Origin: Pseudomonadota bacterium
GTDB lineage: Bacteria > Pseudomonadota > Alphaproteobacteria > Sphingomonadales > Sphingomonadaceae
Length of the DNA stretch: 64,000 bases
Assembly (NCBI GenBank): GCA_023423655.1
Contig: JAFAFE010000006.1
Span: 124,001 to 188,000 of the forward strand
Direction of reading: 5' to 3'
The position numbers and the translations under genes are program-made. Below the pieces are notes generated by a model. The model saw only the letters and a program-made list of their open reading frames with translations. It did no database searches and was not told where the DNA came from. This document shows, piece after piece, positions 17,060-25,461 of this stretch (the stretch's first letter is position 1; each line of letters starts with the position of its first letter).

Positions 17060-18067
17060 ATGCGTATCGTTTCTGGCATCCAGCCCACCGGCAATCTCCA
17101 CCTCGGCAATTATCTGGGTGCGATCCGGCAATGGGTCGCGATGCAGAACGAAGCCGCCGAGCAAGGCGCGGAATGTCTGTTTTTTCTGGCCGATCTTCAC
17201 GCCATCACCCTGTTCCAGACGCCGCAGGAAATGCGCGACAATGTGCGCGGCATGGCGGCTGCGTTGATGGCGGCGGGGATTGATCCGGCCAAATCGATCC
17301 TGTTCAACCAGACCCGCGTTCCTGAAACGACCGAACTGACATGGCTTTTGATGTGCGTTGCGCGCATCGGCTGGCTCAACCGCATGACGCAGTTCAAGGA
17401 AAAATCGGGCAAGAATCGCGAAGGCGCGTCCGCCGGACTTTACACCTATCCGGTGCTGATGGCCGCCGATGTGCTGCTTTATAATGCGACCCATGTGCCG
17501 GTCGGCGAGGACCAGAAACAGCATCTCGAACTGGCGCGCGATATTGCGACCAAATTCAATCAGGATTTCGGCGTCGAACTGTTCACTTTGCCCGAACCCA
17601 AAATCGGCGCGACCGCCGCGCGGGTTATGTCGCTGCGTGATGGCACTGCGAAAATGTCCAAATCGGACCCCAGCGACATGGCGCGCATCAACCTGTCGGA
17701 CGATGATGACGCGATTGCGCAAAAGGTGAAGAAGGCGAAAAGCGACGCCGAATTTCTGCCTGCGACCTATGCGGAACTGGCCGCACGCCCCGAAGCGCGC
17801 AATCTGGTCGGCATTTATGCAGCCCTTACCGACGAAAACCCCGATGCGGTGTGCGCGCGCTTTGCCGGCCAAGGCTTTGGCGCGTTCAAGCCCGCACTCG
17901 CCGAGGTGCTGGTCGAAAGCCTGCGCCCGATCCGCGACCGCTATAATGCGTTGCGTCAGGACCATGCCGCCATTGATGCCGCTTTGGAGCAAGGGGCCAT
18001 CCGCGCGCGCACACTGGCCAAGCCCCAGCTTGAAGCCGCCCAAGCCGCGATGGGGCTGTTCGGTTAA
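17060..18067 (+). CDS. trpS: tryptophan--tRNA ligase
   Basis: A class I aminoacyl-tRNA synthetase charging tRNA-Trp. The 335-residue protein has the HIGH-equivalent PTGNLHLGNYLGA at residues 9-21 and KMSKS at residues 198-202, plus the tryptophan pocket segment YPVLMAADVLLY. The length is normal for bacterial TrpRS. The start ATG follows murJ by 8 bases, and the gene is probably co-transcribed with it. Confidence 0.98.
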   Translation: MRIVSGIQPTGNLHLGNYLGAIRQWVAMQNEAAEQGAECLFFLADLHAITLFQTPQEMRDNVRGMAAALMAAGIDPAKSILFNQTRVPETTELTWLLMCVARIGWLNRMTQFKEKSGKNREGASAGLYTYPVLMAADVLLYNATHVPVGEDQKQHLELARDIATKFNQDFGVELFTLPEPKIGATAARVMSLRDGTAKMSKSDPSDMARINLSDDDDAIAQKVKKAKSDAEFLPATYAELAARPEARNLVGIYAALTDENPDAVCARFAGQGFGAFKPALAEVLVESLRPIRDRYNALRQDHAAIDAALEQGAIRARTLAKPQLEAAQAAMGLFG

Positions 18068-18096
18068 ATCGGAACCGCCCCGTCAGGTTTAACGGC

Positions 18097-20922
18097 TCAG
18101 GGCTTCAGGCCCATACGCGTCACTTCGGTAATCGCATAAGGATCAAGTCCGCGCGCAGTGGCAATATCGGCTGCCGCCGCCGCCTCCTGCCCCAGTCCGC
18201 GCTTGGCAAGGCCGCGCATGACATAGCTTACAGCCAGACTATTATCGATGCGCAGCGCCGCATCATAATCTGCCACCGCATCGTCATAACGCTGCATCCG
18301 GTAATAAATCAGCCCGCGGCTATCGAGAAAGGCGACAGGATTGTCGGCCAGTTCAATCGCCTTGGTGCATTGTTTGAGCGCGCCCGGCAGGTCGAGATTA
18401 TTACGCCCCTTCACCCAGCACAGGCTGTTCAACACGCCCGGCGTGCCAGGCTTTTGTTCGTTGAGGCGGTCGAGCATGGCCAAAGCCTCGTCCGGTTTGC
18501 CGCTTTCATCCAACTGCATTGCGCGGGCAAGCGTCAGGTCGATTTCCGGCGCGCCATTGGCCTCCCAATGGTCAAGCACTGCGGGGATCGCGTCGAATTT
18601 TCCGGCGCGCACCAATATTTCAACCAGATTGCCGGTCGCCTGCAAATGCCCCGGATCCAGTTCCAATGCCTTGCGCGCATCGGGCTCGGCTGCCTTCAAA
18701 TCGCGGAACATGCGCAAATAAGAGCGCCACGAATAATGGTCCGCACTCGGCTCCAGCGCGATCAACCGGTCAAGGTCGCCTTCGGCCTTTTTATAGTCCT
18801 TCACCCCTTCGTAAAAACTCGCACGGTTCTGGAGCGCGTGGGTGTCGTCCTTATCCTTGGCGACCCAGCTATCATAAACCGCAACCACCGGCGCGAGCGC
18901 GGCGCTATCCTTTAACGCGCGGCGTTCGGCCCAGCTTTCGGGATAATCGGCGGCAATGACCAGCTCGACCGGCCTCGCGTTAATCTGGCCGATGCGGCCC
19001 TTATCGACAAGGAAGCGGTCATAAGGCTGCTCCAGCGCCACCGTCTGCACGGTTTCGTCCAGCGTCACGCTGGCGGCCTCGTTCTTGACGCTGCGGGCAA
19101 ATTTATATCCGGCAAGCTGTTCGTTAAGGGCGGTGCCATTATCGACCGTAAAGCCCTTACCACCTGCGGGCAGCAACAGGCGGGTGATGCGCTGGCGATA
19201 ACCGATATTGGGCGGCGCGAACGGAATATCCTTCCACTCCGTTTTGTTGCGCGGCGCGTCCGGCTTAAAGTCGGCCAATATTGTGTCGATTGGCAAGATG
19301 CGGCGCGGCCCCTTGGACTGCACCTGCACCGTATAAAGCCCCTCGCCTTCCAGCAATGCGGTCCCCGCTGCATCGTCGAAGCGGATCGAGCTGCGCACAA
19401 TGGAGGACAGGTCATTGGGTTGCAGCGCCTTGCTCACCAGCGCGTCGAACATTTCCTTGTCCATCGATCCTTTGGCAAGCCGCAGCATCCCCAACAGCTC
19501 GCCGCGCACCGTTTTGCGCACCTTAATCACCGCAGGCACATAAAGCCCTGCGCGCATGTCGATGCTGGTGTCGGCGATTTCGTCCATCCGCGCATTGGGA
19601 CGGAAGGCCAGCCGCTCCAGGTCCGCGCCCGCTTCGGTCGAGGGCAGCGCATAGCCGAAATCCGGCACATTTTCGAGGTCGGTCAGCCGGTCATCATTTT
19701 TGGTGCCGTCAAGCCAATAGGTTTTGCCGTCAATCACCGCGCGCACAATCACATGGTCGAACGCGCCGAATGCGGGGAGCCGTTCGGCGACACTATCCTT
19801 GCCCGTCGCATTGACGAGCGCAGGCACCGCTTCAATATCGAGCCGGTGGAGGAGCGCGAGCAACAGCAAGGTTTTCGCCTTGCAATCGCCATAGCGTAAC
19901 TCCCAAGTCTTGGCCGGGCTTTGCGGCACATAATTGCCATTGCCCATGCCGTTGAACAGATAGCGCACCTCGCGCTGGACCAGTTCCAACGCTTGGGCGG
20001 CGCGCATCTTGGGGTCGCGCGTTGCCTTGGCAATTTTGTCGGCTTCCAGCGCGAGCGCGGAGCCATCGGCAATCAAGCCTGCCGTGCGATAATGGTTCGC
20101 ACTGGCGCGCGACACCGCTTTCCAGTCGGCAAATCCGCTCACCTCGACCAAGGCCGTCACCATATAGCGCATCGGCGCAAGCGCGGGCTGGTCGGGCTGT
20201 TTGCTCACCGGTTCGCGGATGACAAGGCTATTCATCCCGTTGCCCGAAGCAGGCGTATAGAGCGGGTTGATATTCTTGCCCGTCACCTTCCAGCGCAGAT
20301 TTTCACTGGCGGGCCAGATAATCCGCGTGCGCGCAAAATCGGCCATAGCGGGAGCCGCGACAATCGGCGCGATATGCGCGCTGTCATTGCCGGTGGCAGG
20401 GTCGCGATAGGTGGTCGAGGAAACATAGCGCACACGATCGCCCATGCGCAGCCCTTCCACCTGCAACATCGCGGTGAGCACGCCTGTGACCTGTAACTGG
20501 CTTAATTGCGCCTCGCGCCGCAATATTTCGAATTTGCGTCCGCCCGCCAGCGCGTCAATCCGTTCATTGCCGCGCAAAATTTCGACCTTATGGACAATGA
20601 GATCGCCAAGATCGGGGTTCCACATCCCCTGGATCATCCCGCCCTGGCTCAAAGCCTCCGGACTATCGATGCGATAGACCATGTCGGTATAATTCCACAG
20701 CTTGCCTTTTTCGATGCGGGTCTGGCGGTCCATCACCACCAGCGTCGCTTTGCTCGTGCCGGTTTTGGCAAGCGCAGCATCGGCCTCCTTACCATCGATC
20801 CATGCGGGGGCAGCCTCATAAAGCGGCTGGTCGCCTGCCCATGATGGCGTCGCCAATAGGAGGCTCCCCGCTGCCCCGGCCAGCATCGTTGCCGTCCGCA
20901 AAATCTTTACCGTCTCTCCCAC
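18097..20922 (-). CDS. DUF3857 / transglutaminase-like / TPR exported protein
   Basis: A 941-residue protein with a clear Sec signal peptide (ILRTATMLAGAAGSLLLATP, cleavage after SWA). A DUF3857 beta-domain follows (about residues 60-240), then a transglutaminase-like domain with an intact-looking triad: C347 in RYGDCKAKTLLLLALL, a His in FDHVIVR and an Asp in YWLDGTKND. C-terminal tetratricopeptide repeats run from about residue 720 (ALQNRASFYEGVKDYKKAEG, FLDSRGLIYYRMQRYDDAVA). The family is periplasmic or outer-membrane associated and poorly characterised. Substrate and partners are unknown. It is transcribed alone. Confidence 0.85.
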   Translation of the reverse strand: MGETVKILRTATMLAGAAGSLLLATPSWAGDQPLYEAAPAWIDGKEADAALAKTGTSKATLVVMDRQTRIEKGKLWNYTDMVYRIDSPEALSQGGMIQGMWNPDLGDLIVHKVEILRGNERIDALAGGRKFEILRREAQLSQLQVTGVLTAMLQVEGLRMGDRVRYVSSTTYRDPATGNDSAHIAPIVAAPAMADFARTRIIWPASENLRWKVTGKNINPLYTPASGNGMNSLVIREPVSKQPDQPALAPMRYMVTALVEVSGFADWKAVSRASANHYRTAGLIADGSALALEADKIAKATRDPKMRAAQALELVQREVRYLFNGMGNGNYVPQSPAKTWELRYGDCKAKTLLLLALLHRLDIEAVPALVNATGKDSVAERLPAFGAFDHVIVRAVIDGKTYWLDGTKNDDRLTDLENVPDFGYALPSTEAGADLERLAFRPNARMDEIADTSIDMRAGLYVPAVIKVRKTVRGELLGMLRLAKGSMDKEMFDALVSKALQPNDLSSIVRSSIRFDDAAGTALLEGEGLYTVQVQSKGPRRILPIDTILADFKPDAPRNKTEWKDIPFAPPNIGYRQRITRLLLPAGGKGFTVDNGTALNEQLAGYKFARSVKNEAASVTLDETVQTVALEQPYDRFLVDKGRIGQINARPVELVIAADYPESWAERRALKDSAALAPVVAVYDSWVAKDKDDTHALQNRASFYEGVKDYKKAEGDLDRLIALEPSADHYSWRSYLRMFRDLKAAEPDARKALELDPGHLQATGNLVEILVRAGKFDAIPAVLDHWEANGAPEIDLTLARAMQLDESGKPDEALAMLDRLNEQKPGTPGVLNSLCWVKGRNNLDLPGALKQCTKAIELADNPVAFLDSRGLIYYRMQRYDDAVADYDAALRIDNSLAVSYVMRGLAKRGLGQEAAAAADIATARGLDPYAITEVTRMGLKP

Positions 20923-21342
20923 AAAAACCCCCTCGCTCCACCTATGCGTCCATGCTGTGAGGGGGTCAGAATCATCGCTGCCCCTCCCCTGTCCCGTCCA
21001 TCATAGCGCACGGCAGGATGCTGTCATCGTTTGCATTGGGGTCTGCTGCGAAAAAACATAAAAACTGCACAGCCTTCTGTCTCTTCTGCATTGCGCCCCT
21101 GTTGCCGGGCGTAATGCGCACCGGAATTTTTTCTCCTGTGCATAAGCAACTGTAAAATTGTTCAACTCGTCGCTGTTCAAACACCATTCAGCCATATATT
21201 GTTAGAGACGGGCAGGTAAATGACTGCGCCTCTCCGTCTTGGTTTTGGATCGGTCGCACCCCATATGGGGTTAGGAAGTTTGAACAATTAGGTGCGGACA
21301 GAAAGCCTTACCGGCTTCCTTTCCCCGCATTGGAGACAAAAA
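20923..21342. other. 420-base divergent intergenic region
   Basis: Non-coding by appearance. It carries a GAGGGGGT/ACCCCCTC-type palindrome (20930-20968, CCCCCTCGC...GTGAGGGGG), one exact TTATNCACA-type DnaA box on the opposite strand (TGTGCATAA, 21137-21145), and an inverted pair AATTGTTCAACT (21156-21167) / AGTTTGAACAATT (21277-21289) that could be an operator. The downstream gene has a TGGAGA ribosome-binding site at 21331-21336. Confidence 0.45.
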
Positions 21343-22023
21343 ATGCCTATTAAGTCGCTTACGCGCCGGGTCGCCATGATTACCGCACCGCTCGCCTTGC
21401 TGACGCTCGGCGCCTGCGCCACGCCGTTTCAGGCGAATGTCCAGCGTTTCCAGCAAATGCCCCCCGCACAGGGGCAAAGTTTTACCGTCACCGCCGCCAA
21501 TCCCGACATGGCCCGCAGTCTGGAATTCCAGCATTATGCCAGCCTTGTCAGCCAGAAAATGGGCGCACTCGGCTATCGTCCCGCGACCAGCGGCAATGCC
21601 GAACTGGTCGTCCATCTCGACTATGGCGTCGACAAGGGCCGCGAACGCATTGTGAGCGATCCGACCTATAATGACCCGTTCTGGGGTCCGTGGGGCGGGT
21701 ATCGCGGCTATTATGGCCGTCCCTTTTACGGCCGTTATGGCCAGTTCCATCGTCCCTATATGTGGGGCTTTAACGACCCGTTCCTTTATGGTCCGGGATG
21801 GAATTCGGGCGTGCGCAGCTATACCGTCTATGTCAGCCATCTCGGCATGACCATCGAGCGCGGCGGCAATAAGGAGCGCCTGTTCGAAGGCTCTGCCGAA
21901 GCGTTGAGCCGCGACAATGACCTCACCTATCTGGTCCCCAACCTCATCGACGCCATGTTCACCGGCTTCCCCGGCAATGGCGGCGAAAAAGTCAAAATCT
22001 CCCTTCCCCCGAAGAAAAACTGA
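21343..22023 (+). CDS. DUF4136 domain lipoprotein
   Basis: A 226-residue protein beginning MPIKSLTRRV, with a hydrophobic stretch and a lipobox (LTLGAC, Cys at about residue 25), so a lipoprotein. It then has a DUF4136 domain (QANVQRFQQMP, SFTV, LVVHLDYGVDKG). A central Tyr/Gly/Arg-rich loop (GYRGYYGRPFYGRYGQFHRP) is unusual and could contact surface polymer or lipid. The ATG at 21343 is preferred over an in-frame upstream start because TGGAGA lies 6 bases before it. It is followed by a strong terminator. Function unknown. Confidence 0.85.
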   Translation: MPIKSLTRRVAMITAPLALLTLGACATPFQANVQRFQQMPPAQGQSFTVTAANPDMARSLEFQHYASLVSQKMGALGYRPATSGNAELVVHLDYGVDKGRERIVSDPTYNDPFWGPWGGYRGYYGRPFYGRYGQFHRPYMWGFNDPFLYGPGWNSGVRSYTVYVSHLGMTIERGGNKERLFEGSAEALSRDNDLTYLVPNLIDAMFTGFPGNGGEKVKISLPPKKN

Positions 22024-22044
22024 CGGGTAAGCGGGATCCGCTAG

Positions 22045-22088
22045 AAAAAAGGGCCTTGCACGGAATATCCGTCGCAAGGCCTTTTTTT
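22045..22088 (+). terminator. rho-independent terminator after the DUF4136 gene
   Basis: GCCTTGCACGG / CCGTCGCAAGGC hairpin with an AATAT loop followed by a seven-base T run, preceded by an A run. It lies 22 bases after the stop. Confidence 0.93.
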
Positions 22089-22103
22089 GTGCGTGGTTCC
22101 CGT

Positions 22104-22390
22104 TCATGTTCCCCGCTCGTCATGCCCGCGAAAGCGGGCATCCATCTCCTGACCGTTCGGTTATGCGGCACGGGTGTGAAAAGGATTCACGCGGAGGCGC
22201 GAAGGCGCGGAGATTGGGCCGCGTTAACCCGCACTCGCCTGCCCGAACCCCAAACAGGGCGTTCAATAACTATCCGGGCAAAGCCCGGAAAAAACCATCT
22301 TCGCGCCTTCGCGTCTTCGCGTGAATCTATAATCCCTTACAGAGCCCTCCGCGCCTCCGCGCGAACTATATCTGGTTCACGCAGAGGCCG
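22104..22390. repeat. cluster of intergenic repeat units
   Basis: Several repeats are packed between the DUF4136 terminator and dnaA. There is a CATGCCCGCGAAAGCGGGCA palindrome (22121-22142). A GC-rich unit TTCACGCGGAGGCGCGAAGG appears around 22187, recurs inverted around 22301-22325 (CTTCGCGCCTTCGCGTCTTC), and recurs again near 22347-22397 (GCGCCTCCGCGCGAAC, TTCACGCAGAGGCCGCAGAG). A CGGGCAAAGCCCGG hairpin lies near 22278. Such units are common outside genes in alphaproteobacteria. No function is assigned. Confidence 0.7.
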
Positions 22391-22440
22391 CAGAGAATAA
22401 CAAAAAATGGATATATAGCGGGGCTTACACCGCCAACCGC

Positions 22441-23937
22441 TCAAACTTCCAAGGCGCGGCGGATGCGGGCGATGTCGCTGTCGATGGCGGGGTCGGCGAC
22501 GCGCAAGGATTCGATCGTCTTGATCGCATGGATCACGGTCGAATGATCACGCCCGCCAAATTTGCGCCCGATTTCGGGATAGGAGCGCGGCGTCAGTGTC
22601 TTGGCGAGATACATCGCAATCTGGCGCGGACGGGCGACTTCGCGCGCGCGGCGCTTGGAGGCCATCTCCATCCGGTCGAGCTTGTAATGCGCGCACACCG
22701 CCCGCTGAATGTCATCAATGCTGATGCGCGTGCGCGCGCCGCGTGCGGTTTCGGCGAGCCGGTCACGCGCCAGATCGAGGCTGATCGCGGTATCGGCAAG
22801 CGAGGCATAAGCCAGCAATTTGTTGAGCGCGCCTTCCAGCTCGCGGATATTGCGCGTGAAGCTGGTCGCAAGGAAGGCAATCACCTCTTCGGGCACATGG
22901 GCTTCATGATGGGTCGCGCATTTGTGGCGCAAAATCGCTTCACGCAGCGCGAGGTCCGGCGCGTCAATTTCGGCAACCAACCCGCCCTGCAGCCGCGACA
23001 GCAAGCGCGGGTCAATCCCGTCGAGCAGATGCGGCGCACGGTCGGCGGCGACCACCAAACGCTTGCCCGCGCCCAAAATTTCATCAATCGTGTGGAGCAA
23101 TTCTTCCTGCGTCGACCCCTTACCGATGATGAACTGCAGGTCATCAATCATGAGGAGGTCAACCGCGCGCAGACGGGCCTTGAACGCGGGCATATCATTG
23201 CCGCGCACCGCCGTCACAAATTCGAGCATGAATTTTTCCGCCGACATCAGGATGATATTGGCCGCCGGGTTAACCGCCAGAAGGCCATGCGCGATGCTGT
23301 GCAGCAAATGGGTCTTGCCCTGCCCCGTCCCCGATTGGAGATAGAGCGGGTTGAACATCGGCCGTTCGACCGCCGCCATCCGCCGCGCCGCGTTGAGCGC
23401 GAGAATATTGCCGCGTCCTGACACAAAATTGTCAAAAACAAGCCGCGGGTCGAGATTGGGCAGCGTCGCAGGCGCGGTCGGCGCGGGGGCTGCAAAAGCG
23501 AACAGGCCGGTATCGGACAGCGGCGTGGCCGTCGCACCCGACACGCCTTCGCCCTGATTGGTCGCAGGCATTCCCTGATTGGCGGCGGGCGCTGCGGGCA
23601 ATTTGGCGACCGGCAATTCGGCCCGTTGCGGCGCACCGATAATGCGCACGGCGGTGACATCGGGCGATACGCTGCGCCACGCTAAAGTCAGCCGGTCGAG
23701 GAAACGGTCGGCGACCCAATTGGCGGAAAAACTGGTCTGGGCAAAAAGCGTGAGCGTGCCGGTATCTTCGCAAAAATTGCCGAAGCGCACCGGTTTTAGC
23801 CAATGGTCAAAGGCTCTTACGCCAATGTCGCGGCGCAGCCCTTGGGCAAGGGCCGTCCACATGGCTTCGGTCGGAGCAGCAGCGCCCGCGTCCGGCGCCC
23901 CTTTCCGATCCCGATCTGCCATTGCATACGTCCCCAT
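22441..23937 (-). CDS. dnaA: chromosomal replication initiator protein DnaA
   Basis: An AAA+ initiator that opens oriC. It has domain I (MWTALAQGLRRDIGVRAFDH), a low-complexity Ala/Pro linker with duplicated NQGMPATNQGEGV, and an AAA+ core with Walker A SGTGQGKTH and Walker B DLLMIDDLQF. The C-terminal DNA-binding helix is GGRDHSTVIHAIKTI. The start is ATG 23937 (MGTYAMADRDRKG) or ATG 23922 (MADRDRKG), both preceded by GGGG-type ribosome-binding sites. A TTG further up at 23982 would translate the repeats and is unlikely. Tandem 14-bp repeats overlap the start region. dnaA is 22 kb from rpmH but next to rpsT-mutM, as in other alphaproteobacteria. Confidence 0.96.
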   Translation of the reverse strand: MGTYAMADRDRKGAPDAGAAAPTEAMWTALAQGLRRDIGVRAFDHWLKPVRFGNFCEDTGTLTLFAQTSFSANWVADRFLDRLTLAWRSVSPDVTAVRIIGAPQRAELPVAKLPAAPAANQGMPATNQGEGVSGATATPLSDTGLFAFAAPAPTAPATLPNLDPRLVFDNFVSGRGNILALNAARRMAAVERPMFNPLYLQSGTGQGKTHLLHSIAHGLLAVNPAANIILMSAEKFMLEFVTAVRGNDMPAFKARLRAVDLLMIDDLQFIIGKGSTQEELLHTIDEILGAGKRLVVAADRAPHLLDGIDPRLLSRLQGGLVAEIDAPDLALREAILRHKCATHHEAHVPEEVIAFLATSFTRNIRELEGALNKLLAYASLADTAISLDLARDRLAETARGARTRISIDDIQRAVCAHYKLDRMEMASKRRAREVARPRQIAMYLAKTLTPRSYPEIGRKFGGRDHSTVIHAIKTIESLRVADPAIDSDIARIRRALEV

Positions 23938-24001
23938 CAAACTGGCCCCATCAAATTGGCCCCACCAAACTGGCGCTATCAAACGGGCCGCATATCTTTG
24001 G
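23932..24001 (-). repeat. 14-bp tandem repeats overlapping the dnaA start, with micro-ORFs
   Basis: On the dnaA strand the unit CCAGTTTGATGGGG occurs at 23945-23932, CCAATTTGATGGGG at 23959-23946, CCAGTTTGGTGGGG at 23973-23960 and CCCGTTTGATAGCG at 23987-23974, with a fifth decayed unit to 24001. Each good unit has GGGG, eight bases, then a start codon. The 14-base period makes each start read four codons (start-GGG-CCA-NTT) to a TGA whose A is the first base of the next ATG. The last TGATG sets ATG 23937 in frame with dnaA. This is directly seen; regulation is inferred. Confidence 0.75.
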
Positions 24002-24769
24002 CCCCGTCTCGTTCATCTTCCTTGCGAAAGATTACCCCCTCCAGCGCCTTCTGGTCTGCTGTTCGAGTCGCGCAAAAAGCTTTTCCGGAAAGTCGGCTTT
24101 CCGGCTTGGCGGTTTGTTCATACTCGGTGCGGCCCGGTCAGAAGGCGATCTGCTGGACAAGTCATTTGTAAGCACCGGTGTGCGAAGAGGGCAAGGGCGG
24201 CGGCGTAAAAAAACTGAAATAAATGCCATTGACTCGCACAAGCCAAGAGAATCCAAGGTCTTTTGATTTTACCGTTATTTTTCATGTCATTAGCAAAATT
24301 GGTAGTAAATCTGCGCATCCCGAATCGCGGAATAAGCTGGACTTCTCAATGGGCCTTGCATTTGTAACATTTTGGGGCGCGTTAAACCCTACAAAAGAAC
24401 GAAAGGCGAATGTCATTGAGGCGGGATCAACCCGGCCGCGAATCGCACCGACCAGTAGCGTCACAGCGAGATTCGCCCACCGCGGAGTCGGGTGCGGGAA
24501 AGGGTTTGCGCGGGAGGCGATGTTATCTGCTGTTGAGGGCTTGGTGCTGCTGGAGGTGTATTGGTGGCGGGTGGATATGTTGGCCGGGCGAGATGTTGGT
24601 CGGGGTGGATTGTTGTCTGGGTAAAGATGTTGGCCCAGGTCGAGGTGATGGCCCGATGGAGATATTGGCACGGTTTGAGATGCTGGTCCGGGCGGTTATA
24701 TTGTTCGCATGGAAATCTTGTTCACGCGCAGATGCTGGCTTTAAATGTAACCGCTGATCTCAATATAAT
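24002..24769. other. dnaA-upstream region with degenerate ~16-nt repeats
   Basis: No gene is supported. Short frames here are poorly biased and interrupted. From about 24543 to 24735 a loosely repeated unit of 16-17 bases (core AGATGTTGGNC, e.g. 24588-24603, 24621-24637, 24655-24670, 24671-24691) recurs about ten times with much drift. An AT-rich stretch (24255-24310) lies upstream of dnaA. It could be a decayed repeat-protein gene, iteron-like DNA or simple low-complexity sequence. Confidence 0.4.
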
Positions 24770-24843
24770 CCGTTAGTGCTGAGCTTGTCGAAGCACGGCG
24801 TGCTATACTGACAAACGCCCTTCGACACGCTCAGGGCTAACGG
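24770..24843. repeat. CTTCGACAGGCTCAG inverted repeat (copy 2)
   Basis: CGTTAGTGCTGAGCTTGTCG (left) and CGCCCTTCGACACGCTCAGG then GCTAACGG (right) are the two arms. They match copies at 9706-9796 and 37941-38076 with small changes. Confidence 0.8.
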
Positions 24844-24965
24844 TTTTTGGCGGGGGTGCGATGTTTTTGTCTAGCCCCTTCCACCGCACCTTACCGCCAC
24901 TCGCCCGCATCGCCGCGCCGACACCCGCGCGACCAGCATCCCGCGCCCAGAATCCCCCGCACAAA

Positions 24966-25000
24966 GGAAAAGCCCCGCCCGATTTATGACCGGACAGGGC
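24966..25000 (-). terminator. terminator of rpsT
   Basis: Reading on the minus strand, AAGCCCTGTCCGG pairs with the following CGGGCGGGGCTT, and the hairpin ends in TTTTCC. It lies 80 bases after the rpsT stop. Confidence 0.6.
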
Positions 25001-25079
25001 TTGAAAATCCCGTTGGGCTTGACTGCCCATCCTTTCGCAGCCCCCTAAGCGACAAGCGCAAAGGGCGGCGCAAGCGGCC

Positions 25080-25343
25080 TTAGCCGAGCGCGGAGACGCG
25101 CTTGGTGAGGCGCGACAATTTGCGCGATGCGGTGTTTTTGTGGAGAACGCCCTTGGCAACGCCGCGCGCCAGTTCCGGCTGCGCAGCCGACAGAGCTGCC
25201 GTTGCCGCCGACTTGTCGCCCGCGCCAAGCGCCGCTTCGACCTTCTTCACGAGGGTGCGAATGCGACCGATGCGCGCACCGTTAACTTCTGCACGGCGAG
25301 CGTTGCGACGGATACGTTTCTTTGCCTGCGGCGTATTGGCCAT
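25080..25343 (-). CDS. rpsT: 30S ribosomal protein S20
   Basis: An 87-residue basic helical protein beginning MANTPQAKKRIRRNARRAEV and ending KNTASRKLSRLTKRVSALG, the standard S20 sequence, in the small ribosomal subunit. It lies between mutM and dnaA, the order seen in Caulobacter and other alphaproteobacteria. AGGAATTC just upstream of the ATG is the ribosome-binding site. Confidence 0.98.
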   Translation of the reverse strand: MANTPQAKKRIRRNARRAEVNGARIGRIRTLVKKVEAALGAGDKSAATAALSAAQPELARGVAKGVLHKNTASRKLSRLTKRVSALG

Positions 25344-25461
25344 GAATTCCTCGAATAATTTCAGCGATTTGCAATATAAAAGGGGCCGAAATCACGAGAT
25401 TCGGCCCGCAAGCGTGGGGTGCCTTTACTGATTCCCCCCGCTAACGTCAACCAAAAGCCGC

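Noticed and set aside
24223..24624. A 133-codon frame on the plus strand upstream of dnaA.
   Set aside because: It runs across repeats, has poor codon bias and no recognisable family, so I left it out.
24543..24740. The 16-nt repeats as a CRISPR array.
   Set aside because: The units are too short and too variable, with no constant repeat separated by unique spacers of equal length, and no cas genes are present.
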